Shown one piece after another: positions 35,246 through 47,297 of a DNA stretch of 64,000 nt. How positions within the stretch are numbered: the stretch's first letter is position 1; the number at the start of each line of letters is the position of its first letter. This DNA comes from Antitrichia curtipendula (taxonomy: Eukaryota > Streptophyta > Bryopsida > Hypnales > Leucodontaceae): positions 43,589,912 through 43,653,911 of the forward strand of contig OX579636.1 in assembly GCA_951230915.1 (NCBI GenBank), read 5' to 3'. The position numbers and the translations under genes were made by a program. The notes under the pieces were generated by a model that did no database searches, was not told the origin of the DNA, and saw only the letters and a list, made by a program, of their open reading frames with translations.

Positions 35246-36461
35246 TTGCCATTTCAAGGAGTCTAAATTTAAAGTCTAAACTAGTGCAATAACCCTTAAA
35301 ATTTCAACCCATAAAATTATGTCCAATTGCTTATAAACATAATGTCATCTAGTTGATATGTTTATGTGTTGTATAAAAGAGACTAATAAGAAAGATAAAC
35401 ATGTATAGAAGTTAAACATGTTATCAAGTGATATTGGGGATCCTAAACAATTTTGAGTGCCCTTGCATTATATAATGCATTGTATAAAGCCTACAATATT
35501 AAAGAGACGTCAATCATTTAGATAGCAAAAAATTATGTTAGATGAAAATTTAACTTTTTTCGTCCTTTTATATTGCTTTTGAACATCCTTTTTGAGACAT
35601 ATATAACTTTTCATCTACTTTCAAGTACAAAATAATTATTTTGATCTTTTGACATTGTAAATACATTCTAAAATTCATAAAAAGAACCCTTGCTATTAGC
35701 TATTGAAGGCTGAGTCACACTACGCTTGGAAATTACTTGATGGAGCAGATATAGTATTAATAGATAATTGGATTTTATACTTGTACGAGCACTCAAAATA
35801 AAAATAATAATAATAATAATAATAGCAAGTAATTCGAATTTATATTTTTATGCTCAAAATAGCTGAAACTCTTGATTTACCTCTAGATGTTCAAATTTCA
35901 ATCAACCTTGTTCATTAAACACAAAATTAAGTCAAATTTACAATGAAACCTTGCAAAACCTTGTCCAAATTTCATAATTTTCAAAATAAAATTTATCTTC
36001 ACTAGTTATAAGTTAAACTTATTTCCTATTGTGGCTATGGTACAAGTCGACGATGCTGGCATGTGAGCCTAAAAATGCGAGCCTACAAGCCTTGAACCTA
36101 GGTGTAAGTAGGCACTCTATTACTATTGAAGTGCCTATAACACAAGTATCCTATAGCTATAGAAGATGCTTTTAACATAGGTGCTTATAACATAAATACC
36201 TAATGTATAATAGAGACACTTATAGAATAAATATCTTATAACCATGGAAGGAACCTATAATATAGAAGTCTAGGCTCATGGGCTCAAGATCCTAGGCTCA
36301 TGTGCTAGCAATCCTATGGTACAAATTTCATTGATCTTTATAATTACAATCATCACATCTATAAAAGTGACAAAAGTGAGCGAGTGAAGAAAATGAGGAC
36401 AAGTATAACTTCAATATTAAAATATAAACTTCCTTTCTTTAATTCATCATTGTTGCTTTTA
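35246..36461. other. AT-rich DNA with a TAA microsatellite and degenerate repeats
   Basis: A (TAA)n run lies at about 35802-35824. At 36130-36265 units of about 40-45 bp recur in degenerate form (GTGCCTATAACACAAGTATC, GTGCTTATAACATAAATACC, CACTTATAGAATAAATATC), followed by CTAGGCTCATGGGCTC / CTAGGCTCATGTGCT. No gene seen. Confidence 0.45.
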
Positions 36462-36613
36462 CACTAGAAGAAACCTGGGGGGGGTTTTACGTCCATTTTT
36501 TTGGACATCAAACATAACATTAAGATGCTAGTTTTGACATCAAAACTAGCATCTTAATCTTATGTTTGATGTCCAAAAAAGTGGAAGTAAAAAAAAACAG
36601 GTTTCTTCTAGTG
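36462..36613. mobile_element. 152-bp CACTA-type fold-back MITE, TTA duplication
   Basis: Starts CACTAGAAGAAACCTG and ends CAGGTTTCTTCTAGTG, flanked by TTA on both sides (36459-36461 and 36614-36616). Terminal CACTAG and a 3-bp duplication are the signature of CACTA (CMC/EnSpm) elements. The two halves pair almost perfectly through GGACATCAAACATAA and TTAAGATGCTAGTTTTGA with a very short loop, so a transcript would form a long hairpin. Confidence 0.92.
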
Positions 36614-37061
36614 TTAGGATGAAATAATTATAAATTTAAATATTGAAATTAATTCAATAATATGAGATGTACTAACTATATTATATTGCAAGTTTTAATA
36701 GAAAAGATATATATGTTTTAATCCCTAAAGATCCAATCAACCATTTTATAGTCTATGTCTGACTTTGAGCAACATTTTTAAGCAAAATCCCCCCCCCCCC
36801 CCCCCCAAGATTTTATATTTTTTGTGCAATCTAGATTGGATTTTCATTTTCTTTCTATTTTCTAAACTAAGATTGTTATAATCAAACAAAAAATAAACAG
36901 AAAATAGCTCAAAGTATTTAAAATTTGCCTACCATTAGAAAGTTTATTATTTGGAGAAAGTGCCAATGTTCTTATCACTAAAACTTATACCTATTTTTTC
37001 TAATCAATTGAAACTTCACATGCTAAAGATAAAAAATTGTAGTTTTTGTGAATTTTCAATG
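36614..37061. other. AT-rich DNA with a TTAA-family end and an 18-base C-run
   Basis: TTAATCCCTAAAGATCC at 36718 is an isolated TTAA-family end. An uninterrupted C-run lies at about 36789-36806. No gene seen. Confidence 0.5.
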
Positions 37062-38334
37062 TTACCCCCTAAAGGACCAACATCCATTCTTTGGTAGTAT
37101 AGAAAATTTGGGCAGGTACCTATGACTGGAGATTTACAAATTTTTGGCTGAAATTTTAGAAGTTGTGCGCAAGAAATATCTTTCATATGCACTAAGTTTC
37201 ATGACATTTGGAAATACAAGTCAAAAGTTATGGTCTAGTATGTTACTTTTTCCCATGGCTGAGCAGTTTGGACAGATCAGAAAAAATCACTTTTTTCAGA
37301 AACAAAAATTAGAAACTGGTTTTCTAAAGTTATATATCATTACAAAAAATATGAGGCCTCCGGAAGGCCGTTAAGCCTGGACCCCGTAGTGATACTACGG
37401 AGTTTTTTTTCAAAAAAATAAATTCAGAAACTGAAATTCTGACGTGGTCGAAGTTCCACGCCAGCGCTGACGTCAGCGCCGCATCAGCGTGACGTCAGCG
37501 CCGCATCAGCGTGACGTCACTTTTCAATTTGTTTTTTCGGGGGAAAAAAAAAAAAAAAAAGTTATTTTTTTTCAAAAAAAAAAAGATTTTTTTTTTTTTT
37601 TTTTTTTCCGTAATATCACCCGCGGGTCCCGAAAATCAGCACTCACGGCCTTGTTGAGGCCTCATATTTTTTGTAATGATGTGAAAAGCTTTGAATCATT
37701 CCATTTTGACAAATGAGTCAAAAGTTATGAGGAATTTGAGTTTGCGGGTAGTTATGGAATCTCTATTCAAATATAAACTTTGAAGTCCTTTATCTTACTC
37801 AATTTTCAATATTTTTTGAAAAAAAATAAAATCATAGAATGTAGATTGTTTATTGCAACATTTCAACTATTGGGATTGGCATTTTCCAATTCCATAACCA
37901 AATTCTTAACAATTTTGTATTTTGAATCATTCTATACTTCTTTCTACTTACTATTTTTTTCCTATATGTTGTACAACTCCAAATGATGTGAAAATTTTCA
38001 AGCATGTAGCCAACTTCTCTAGGAAAATGAATCCAAAAAAGCACCACCATTTTGAACAATTTTCATAGAAAAGTGAGCTTGTGAAGTGCAGCTGCCCGAT
38101 TTTTTGCAGGGCCCAAAAAATGATTTTAATGAATTTGAATGCTTATATCTTGCAATCCACGTCGTGGAAATTTCTGATAATCTTAGCACATGCTCTCAAG
38201 TCAGCAAACTACAAGATCCTACGGTTACATGTGCCAAAAAAAGTTTTTTTTTCCAAAAATTTGGTACTTGTACTAAAAATGGCAGTTCTTGAGTGTTTTT
38301 GTTGAAAACATAGTCATGGAACTTTAGGGGTTAA
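37062..38334 (+). mobile_element. TTAA-family element interrupted by a GC-rich MITE
   Basis: Ends TTAC-CCCCTAAAGGACC and GAACTTTAGGGG-TTAA. Total 1,273 bp; removing the insert at 37338-37678 leaves about 930 bp, equal to the copy at 34310, with which it is collinear throughout. Confidence 0.85.
37338..37678. mobile_element. GC-rich 341-bp MITE nested in a TTAA-family element
   Basis: Terminal inverted repeat CATTACAAAAAATATGAGGCC ... GGCCTCATATTTTTTGTAATG, flanked by AT on both sides (the duplication could be 2 bp or slightly longer). The interior has a small hairpin CCGTAGTGATACTACGG, a 22-bp tandem repeat (37469-37490 and 37491-37512, GACGTCAGCGCCGCATCAGC...), GACGTCAC, and long A and T runs. 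It matches no superfamily I know. Confidence 0.85.
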
Positions 38335-39186
38335 ATCTTCAAAATCCGTTTGAAGCAAAGCAATAAATAGTTTTAAAATTCTCACTATATAATTATTTTT
38401 TTCTCTTCTTGTTTCACACTATTTTCTTCAATGTAAACTTCAAGAAAGTCATGGAACTTAAATTTTCTAAACACATTTTCTTTTGTCCTAAACCTTTAGA
38501 TCTTCATGGGTCAAATTTTAATGACTTCAAGTCAAAGAAGATACTCTATCCCTCTTCTTGTATAACCAATAAATTTAAAAAATTAGGAAAGCAAACATTT
38601 ATAGTGGAAAAGTGTTAAAAAAATATACGATATAAAACAATCACGATAGCTCATTACGCACTAATTGAATGAAGTTGCACCCTTTCTTTTTCTTTCTTTT
38701 TTTACCAAATGAAACGGACTTGCGCAGGTTTTTAACTTGTTGATATGATGGTGAAAATAAGTCATAAATTAGAATAGTACCAATTGCAAATCTGGAGCTG
38801 ATTGAGGAAATCCTTTGGTCCAAGGCGATATATTTTGACCTTGAATTTTTTGTACAAATGGGGGGGCTCCAGTAAGCTGGAAATTCCTAGATTTGGTTAG
38901 TGACCGACATATATCAACTTAAAGTGGGTGCTGCAGCTGGACTGTCAAACACAAGAAGTTTGACCGGCTTCACTTACTGTATGATCTGCGACTCTTCGAG
39001 TTCCCAGTTCCCACGCCCCGCACTACGGTATTCTCTGCGCTCAGCTGGGTTTCGAAGAATAGGGTGGGGTTCCATAAAGTGTTCTTCTAAGCACCGAACA
39101 CATTGGTAATGAAATTAGGTTGCATTTGTTTCGAAAAGAAAAAGAAAAGAAAATGCACCAAACACCTCAAAAACATTTGCTTGAGA
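38335..39186. other. Intergenic DNA with a GC-richer patch at 38870-39110
   Basis: The patch includes a short plus-strand frame at 38900-39109 (CMICDSSSSQFPRPALRYSL) of gene-like composition but no recognised family. A C/T-rich run lies at 38678-38705. No gene supported. Confidence 0.3.
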
Positions 39187-39450
39187 TAGACAATCCTATT
39201 ATCACCACAATTTGCAATATGAATATCTTCGGGCAACTCCAGGAGGGGCACATATTTTTCAGAGGTGCGTGCTATTTCACAAATCAAACCCAAGTGGAAT
39301 TTTAATTTTTTTACTGAACATTGTAATTTCTATGGGTTTTCTGAAGTGGTTTGCCCTAAAATTACAAAATCATTCACACAGTGGAATCATAAACGTCCTA
39401 TAAATAATCTATAACCATCTTTTCATGTATCTATTGGCACTTAAGTACTC
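39187..39450 (+). repeat. Dispersed direct repeat, copy 1 (partner 47728-47993)
   Basis: It shares GACAATCCTATTATCACCAC / GACAAGCCTATTACCACCCT, CATATTTTTCAGAGGTG, AACCCAAGTGGAATT, TTGTAATTTCTATG and AGTGGAATCATAAA with 47728-47993, which lies inside intron 4 of the RmlD/MAT2B-like gene. Confidence 0.85.
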
Positions 39451-39486
39451 ACCAATCAAGGACCAACATGTTGTCCCTTGCAGACA

Positions 39487-40066
39487 TTAGCCTCTAAAGT
39501 CCTAAGGTCATTTGTCTATCAAAACCACTCAAAACTACCAATTCTGCTACATTCACCTATAAAATTAATTTTTAATTTTTTTTTAGAATCTAGCCGTGGG
39601 ATCTTGTTTTACACTTGTCTTAGATCACGAGATAAATTTTTTTTGACTTTTGACTATACAAGTTGAAAAATATTAGCATTCAAAGTGTTCAAAAAATTAT
39701 CTCAAGAAGCTACTATAATTGCCTACAAATCAAGAAGTTCCATACCTTTCACATCACTAATCCAAATGGAATTAATCAAATCTTTTCATTTAGAAAAAAT
39801 ATATGATTTACAAGAAATAAATATTTAAAAAAATCATGGATTTTTCATGGATTTTTTTTGTTGTCCAATCTTCCCCCTTTCATGGTTATCATGGCATAAT
39901 TTTTGCTCCTAGCACCAATTGAAATAAAAATTATATTCTCCAAAAGTTCATAAGTTTTTTAATCTTATGAGGAAGTTTAAAAAATATTTAGTAAAATTTG
40001 AGATCATAGGAGCCTACCCAAAATCCATTTTGTCTCCCATAGGGACAATGGGATTTTAGGAATTAA
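39487..40066 (-). mobile_element. TTAA-family element, short form (580 bp)
   Basis: Ends TTAG-CCTCTAAAGTCC and GGGATTTTAGGAA-TTAA, with subterminal palindrome TTGTCTCCCATAGGGACAA. It lacks the middle part present in the 0.93-kb copies. Confidence 0.75.
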
Positions 40067-42715
40067 TGACAGATTTTGTCCCCAAAAATGAATGGATTTG
40101 CATATTTTCATGGATAGAATTGGGCAATGAAAAAAATTGTGTTGGTCTACCTTAGTTATTTTCATTTCAAGAGCATGTAGAAATTGTATCTAATCCATTT
40201 TGATTCAGATTTTTGAAACTTTTCTTGAATTAGTTATTAATTTTTGAAGTTGGAATGGATTGTACTCATCATCTGAAATGTAATCTGAAATGTTCATTAG
40301 TAAATTGAAAGCTGTAATATGTCCCTTGGTTGGAGATTGCTTTTACAGAAAGGGTGGTTTATAACACCCCATCTTTTGTTTTGTTGAAGTGTGATATTAC
40401 TACATTCTTGAGTAAGACTTGTATAAATGGCTAAAGGTAGAATATTTTGCAATTGAGATGTTCTTTACTTTAATACCCCAATCCACACCTCTTCACCAAA
40501 AATATGCTATATGAGGACCAAAACGTCTTTAACCCCTCAAGGACTAAGAAAACACAATGCATTTTCAAATTTTCAATAGCAAATTTTTAGTACGGTGAAA
40601 CAAATCTCAATATTTTGTAAAGTAGGATCTTGTGGAGTAGGAAGTTGATATACTTGTTGCGATTTCCAATTATCAAAATTTCAATGAGAAGTATTTAACA
40701 TTTTATTTATGATATGTTGTCTAGTAGGAAAAGGGAGCAAACATAATTTTGTCCAATAAAAAGAATAGTAGGGATGAAAAAAACTCTTGGACATTTCTAA
40801 TCCTTATTCTGTTCAAACAAATTGAATCAGAGGAATTTTTTTTTGAATTTGTATTTTTAGCAATTTGAAAAATACAAGGTTCAATATGGTGTGATCATTA
40901 ACACAAAGTAATTAGAATGTTTCCAATTTTTTTGAAGATGTTACAATCAATATGCTAATAATTTCAATTATTAAATTTTCAAAAATTAATGTTTATATAA
41001 AAATAACTAAAATTTTGTAGGATCCAATTTGGTTAGTTTTGGCTTTGTACTTCTTTTGTTTGAAAATGTGTATAAATTTGAAATATTTATTTATTGTTTA
41101 TTTTTTTGAATTAAAAAATACTACATTTGCCTTAAAACTCTAATACAATTTTTGAAGTGTGTGTGTGTTAAAAAACATTGTTCATCTTCTTCTAATTTTT
41201 CTCCCCCTAAAGCTACATTTTTTGCCTATAAAGATGATCATTCAAAATTGTTATAATCTAAAAATCCAACAATCAATATTTTCACAATTAATTCCATGCA
41301 TACTAGACAAAATACTTTACTTTGTATGGTTAAAATTAAACACATGTATGTGTGAAAAAAACATCAAAGTGGGACAATTTATTGAAAAACTCCATTGTCA
41401 AAAAGTTGTTAGGCATTACTAATTTCTTGTTGTGATTGTATTATATGCACTAAAGATAAATAAATAAATGAATAAAATATATATATACTACATACACATA
41501 TTAATAATTTTATGACTTTTTATTTTTTCAAATGCCAATAAAGAGAATTGAAAGAATATTTTCATTTTGCTAAAATAATTCTATTTTGTAGGTTCTGTAA
41601 ATTACCTTTCTGTAAGCAAATTGCACATGATATCTACAATAACATGTTATGGTTTAATGACACTGAGTAAGACTCTCAAGAACAACAAGAGTAACTATCA
41701 GTTGACATTTCTCTACCCTCTTCATGTGCATTTATTTATTTTTGTTTTTTTAATGTTATTTGATTAACATTTACTTTGGCTAGTTCCATCGTAAAAATAA
41801 GCCTGAAACGACCTTCCGATGCCCCTAAAAAACATTTAATGTGGGTCTTTAAAGTGGTTTTATATGCTCATTGCTACAAAACCGAGTATCATGTTTACCT
41901 TTCATTTAAAGTTGTAATCCAAGTCAAAAAGTATAACTTCTCAGTTAATCTTCTAAAAAACCAAAACCAACCTTCAATTTCATGTAATTGATCAAATCAA
42001 TTTTCATACTACGTCAAATACAAACTTCTAAGCCAATGATTTTTTATGTAAAACTTCTCATGTGTTTCCTTTGTCTTATAATCCTAGTCACTTTGTTTGT
42101 TCATTTCTCCCAAACTACTTGCCCTTTTTAGCGTCAAAGATGAATTTTTGTGTTTTTCAAAGCTCAACTAATGAATGAAGTACATAAAATCTAGTTTCGT
42201 ATCCACTTTACAAATTAAAAAAACTCTAAAAATTGAATGTTTTGCAACAATTTTGATGTCATGTAAGTCTAATTTCAAATTTATAAATTTTGATTTCATG
42301 GGTGTGTTACACATATGCTATCGTCTTTTTTTTTTATGAAATTATACATTTATGGAAATTTCAATCTTTTTTAAAACATATTCTGTCAAATAATAGTACT
42401 TTAAGCCTTTAATTTTTCTTTAATATTTATTAATAGTAAGTTTAGTTTTTTTTTGCAATTGTTAAGACACGTCACTCATTTACACTAGAACCATATGTTT
42501 TTTCATGCATTAGGGTTTAGGTTTACATGATAGCAATGAAAACAACATTATTTCTATTTATGCAAAAGATGTATAAAAAAAATTGTTTTTGATGGCCTTT
42601 CAAGTTCCAATGAACCTTCACCCTCTTAACTTATTTTATCCAATCCATCCATTTCTTTATCTTCATCTTCAAAGTCACTAACTTTTGTGGCCATTTTAAG
42701 TTGGACTAGCGGTTG
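40067..42715. other. AT-rich DNA without recognised genes
   Basis: An isolated TTAA-family end, TTAACCCCTCAAGGACTAAG, is at 40530. AT microsatellite-like text (ATATATATATAC) lies near 41479. Open frames such as 41159-41422 are low-complexity and unsupported. A faint resemblance links 41785-41840 with 13400-13470 (AAGCCTGAAACGACCT / AAGCCTAAAACGGACCT). Confidence 0.4.
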
Positions 42716-43353
42716 GCGCTTGCTATGCTATGCATTCATCATTAGAATTTTATTAGAATTTTTCTGTATTAGATAAAATGTAGAACAAACTTTTCAATAA
42801 ATCTTCAAATAAAAATTACTAAAATCTTTGTATAATTTTATTTATAAGTAAGCATATATTGAAACGTACAATAGAAATTTATTGAATGATGAATGAAATA
42901 TATGCAATGGTGAATACTGTAAAAGATACACATTTATTGTAATGCATTTAAAAGTTGACTCAATTGTTACAAACAATGGGAACCCAAAAACTTGGTGAAT
43001 TGAAAAGAAAAACTTGTAAATTTCAAAAACTTCATGAACAATTTAATTGTTGTGAAATCCAAAATCACTTCAATTGAATAAATTTCTCAAATCATTTGGT
43101 AGTAGCAATAGAATTTTGAAATCATAAAAGTTGTAAAAGTGATATTACAGAGGTGATTGCAAACTACTACTCTATTTCTGTAATATAACATTGTGTGAAA
43201 ATATTATTTTTATATATGCATGATTGAAAATATTTTTACAAAATATTAAAATTAATTATTTCAAAGACTTATTGAAATCATTATCATGCATTCTATTCAA
43301 ATATATCAAAATTTTACTAATATGTGATACAATGAATGCGTAGCATAGCAAGC
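42716..43353. mobile_element. TIR element with ends CGCTTGCTATGCTATGCATTC
   Basis: GCGCTTGCTATGCTATGCAT at 42716 is inverted at 43332-43353 as ATGAATGCGTAGCATAGCAAGC. About 640 bp are enclosed, with partial internal inverted text (TTCAATAAATC / GACTTATTGAAATC). Target duplications were not found and the superfamily is unknown. Confidence 0.55.
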
Positions 43354-43875
43354 ATGAGCCCCTATTATTAATGGTAGCATTTGTGATATTACAGAGGGAG
43401 TTATGATTTTAGTAGTATGATTGGTAACAATTAGATTTGAATAATAATTAATAATTAATTAAAGTGAAAAAACAATTAGGCAATCCAAAAAATAATATAT
43501 TGAAATTGGTTATATTAAAATTATATTTTAAAATATAATTATAATAAGTTAAGCATTCATTCAAACTATTCTTACGATTTCAAGATGGTTAATGCTACTT
43601 TCATTTAAGGTGGTTACATTTACCTAACTTTTTGTCTCAACTTCCAAGCCCTAAACTTTATATTTTTTGTGTCAGAATTTAATTAAGTGTCAAGGTTTGT
43701 TGCATGCGAGAGATTTGTTTTGTTTGTGGTAGACTGTGCTTTAGAACAATAAAAAATAGATTGCTTGTTTCACAGAAAAAAAAAATTACAACCTAGACGT
43801 TGTATTGAACGTTTGACATTGCAGATCTTTTTAGACAAGTGTGGAGGATGTATTTGTAGAATATTCTTCAATACT
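43354..43875. other. AT-rich spacer
   Basis: It contains a TTTGTGATATTACAGAGGGA phrase that also occurs within the preceding TIR element (near 43140), which may mean the element extends further or that this is a fragment. No gene seen. Confidence 0.35.
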
Positions 43876-44754
43876 TTAACCCCTAAAGTTCTAAGTTCAT
43901 TTTTTTGGTCAGAAATGACTCAAAACTACTAGTTCTACTCCGTTTATCCAAAAAAACAAAAAAAATATGTTTTTTAGAATCTAACCATAGGATCTTGTAC
44001 CTCACTTGTCTAAAAATTGTGTGGTAAGAGTTCCATAACGTTTGACCATACATGACTTTGACTGCCATTTGTAGAAAAAATATGCACTACAAACTTTGAG
44101 TTTAAACTTTTTTGTGTTGAATAATTGAGTTGAAAGTCTAAGAAAAAAACTTAAAAGAACATACATTTGATTTTCATTCTTTAGAAAATTATTAAGCAGA
44201 AGTAGGTCCAAGATCAAACAAGAAACTAAACTGTTGATAGCTTGAAAATGGGATCGAAACACTATAATCTCAATGCCAAGATTGTTTTAGACTTTTAGCA
44301 AACAAACTTAATCTTGTCAAACAATTTAATTTTTTTAAATTGTGAAAATTGCATTCAGAAAATGAATCTTATATTTTATTTTTTCAAGGAGATGCTCTAA
44401 TTGCCCCCAAAAATAAGATTGTCTATAACTTTCACATAACAAATCCAAATAGAATGAATCAAAGCTTCCCATATAGATAAAATAACAATTTTTTGAGAAA
44501 CAAATTTTTTTATTTTTTTATTTGTTGTGTGTGCACGGAAGATTTTGTCCGCCAAACTTAAGAAAAGGACCTTGTATGCTATTACTTTTGCTCCCAAGCA
44601 CCAATTGAAAAAAAAGATTATATTTCCAAAGAGCTCATGTATTTTTCTATCTCCACCAAAAAGTTTTAAAAATCATGATGAATATTGAGGCTGTAGGAGT
44701 TTTTTCAATATCCATTATGTTCCCCAAAGGGACAATGGGACTTTAGGAATTAAG
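43876..44754 (-). mobile_element. TTAA-family element with both ends (879 bp)
   Basis: Ends TTAA-CCCCTAAAGTTC and GGGACTTTAGGAA-TTAA, with subterminal palindrome near 44722-44740 (TTCCCCAAAGGGACAA). Internal text follows the 30908 copy (CTAACCATAGGATCTTGTAC). Minus-strand open frames inside have no transposase features. Confidence 0.85.
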
Positions 44755-47297
44755 AATATTTCCAAATGTTCTTATATATTTCTAATAACCTACCTATTAG
44801 ATAGACATGGACCTACTAGACGTCCTCGATGTCATGTTACTCTATTTGATATGGCAAGACAAAATACTTTGCAATGTAGGATTATAATTATAGATAAAAA
44901 AATAAAGATGCAAGCTAGATTATATGGAATAAGTTTAATTTCTATGAATTAGGCAATCCTTGTTTATATATAGAGAGAGGAAGGAACAAATTAGGTCAAT
45001 CATTTATCAAAAATTTAGGCACACTTTTTATTATTTATTTTCTCACTAAGGAACTAGAAAGCTAAGGTGATTAATTTTTGCTAATTCCAATAACAAGATT
45101 GAAGTCTTGATTTTATATATGCCAAAATTTTATCTAATAAGAATGTTTCATTAAACCTTGAAGAATTTTAAAAGCCAAGGGATATCATTTGCTTAATATA
45201 GTTATATTCATGACATAAGACTTGACTTCTAATTATACAAAAATTTATAGACACTTTAAGTCACAAATTTTCTTTCACCAAGTTTATAGACAAGGAAATT
45301 AAAGCCAAAAACAAAGATGCATAGAGTGAAAGTGAAAGTGGAAATGACAAAACTATCATTTTCTTGTCATTTCTCTACATGGATTAAAGCATTTATTGGA
45401 ATTATCACTTTACTTCTACATAAGAACCTCCAAAGATCATTTGGTTTAACTATTCTTTTTATTCAAGAAAAAATTCCAATGACTTTTTTTTATCATCTAA
45501 TCACATTTGGTTGCCAATGATATATGTGAAACGATCTTGAAAGCTATATCCAGTCTTTAATGTATTCCCTCAACCACTCTTGCATGTTGCCTACCACTCT
45601 TATGCAAAGGGCCCTTAGAGGTACGGATACCTATAACCGACATTTTACTCAATTCCACATATTTTGAGGTAGAGTCAACACATGAGATTTTTAATGTATT
45701 GACAATTGAAAATCATGAATTAAAAAATAAAATTGATAATTTTGAAAATAAAAATAAAAATATACTATATATTTATGAAGTTAAAATACATAGTATATTC
45801 CCACCAAAATATTTTTGCATTTCATAAATGCAAGCTGCACATTTTGGCGAGCATTTTGGACTTTTTATAATTACATATTTTCAAGATTGGTTTAGGATAC
45901 ACGTATGGGTATGGATGCTTCTACCATATTCCTCAAAACAATTTTAAATGAATGTCTTCACTCTACAAAATTATTAAATTGATATATATTTTCAAACATA
46001 GTTTAATCTCACATTTCAGAATGCAAATTTTGACAAGGATGGCAAGATGTTATATAAGAAATGATTAATATCAGTGATATTATAACAGAAAATAATATAT
46101 TTTTCAAATCATAAATTTAAAATTAAACAAAATTAAATTGGTTATGTATATGATTTTATTAACTTTATTATTATTTTTAAATAATTTTTGTATTAGCCCT
46201 TGAGTACCTAAACAACCATGTATTGGTTGTGAGTAAATTACAAAATGAATTGTAATCCTTAAATATTGAGTTGATGATCGTGGAAATCATCCTTTTTGCT
46301 GTGTAGTATCATCTACTTAAAAAACACAAAAGTACTCATTGGAGGTCAAATTACTTTGCAAATCTCTCCTTTGTGCACAAAATTTCAAAGATTAACAATT
46401 ACACTTCTATCCTACATAGAAAGATTCTTTGTCATTCCACACTGAAAAACAATTGTGATGTCATTAAGGATTAACTTATGAGTGGTTAAGTGGCCAAAAT
46501 GCCAGATTTTGTCCATGTTAAGTAGTGAAATGACAAGTTGTGAAAGTTGTGCACTTTATTGGTCTCATGATACAATCACAAAAGTGAAGACAAATTATAA
46601 TTGTACTAATAATAGTTTTGTTTTTTTAATATTTGGAATTATGGTACACATTCTATAACACTTTCAATGGATTTGATTTGGTATTGAAGTGTATGGAACA
46701 AATATAGACACATTTGCTAAATGGGCCTCACTCAAAATTCATGAAGCAATGATCCCAGAACTAGGTTATTGATTTTAGTGCAATATACTACCTTCATCAC
46801 AAACAAGCATCAACTTTGGCCACCTCGAGAGTGAGTAATTTATAAAAAAAAATAGAAAAGAAAGAACTTTGCAAGTTGTAAAAGATTATAACACAAAACT
46901 GACCAAATAGATGCTCATTCCAATGTGGAGGTAGTTGCAAATTGGCTATCGAATTCTATTGGTTGTTGCAATCTTGTTTAAAATCTAAATTTTTCAAGGA
47001 TTTTCTCCGATGTACATTTAGCTCCTGAAAATTTTAAGTAGCAATGGAACGAATTTTAGACAGTTCTGTGAACGTTGGCATGAAGTTAACAAATGCAAAT
47101 CATCTGTTGCTCGATTCCTTCTCTCCTTCATTTCAATGCAACCAATGCTCCCCTGCAGTGAAGTAAACATAATCACAGCTTGTTCACTCCAGGATTAGTT
47201 TTTGTTTCTGAATGGCCATGCTTGGCAAATTAATTTCTGCAAAACCAAAAAATGCAGGCAAGATGGAGATCAATCAATAGTTGTATGCGAGCGAGCT
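44755..47297. other. AT-rich DNA and 3' flank of the RmlD/MAT2B-like gene
   Basis: No gene or clear repeat seen between 44755 and about 47040. The last 250 bp before the stop codon are GC-richer and probably include the 3' UTR. Confidence 0.4.

Noticed and set aside
36789..36806. 18-base C-run (and a 13-14-base C-run near 8780)
   Set aside because: Considered as i-motif/G-quadruplex sites, but a simple homopolymer with no neighbouring gene gives no functional support.
39487..40066. Empty site for this element at about 47998
   Set aside because: Left flanks need a 16-base gap and right flanks do not align well.
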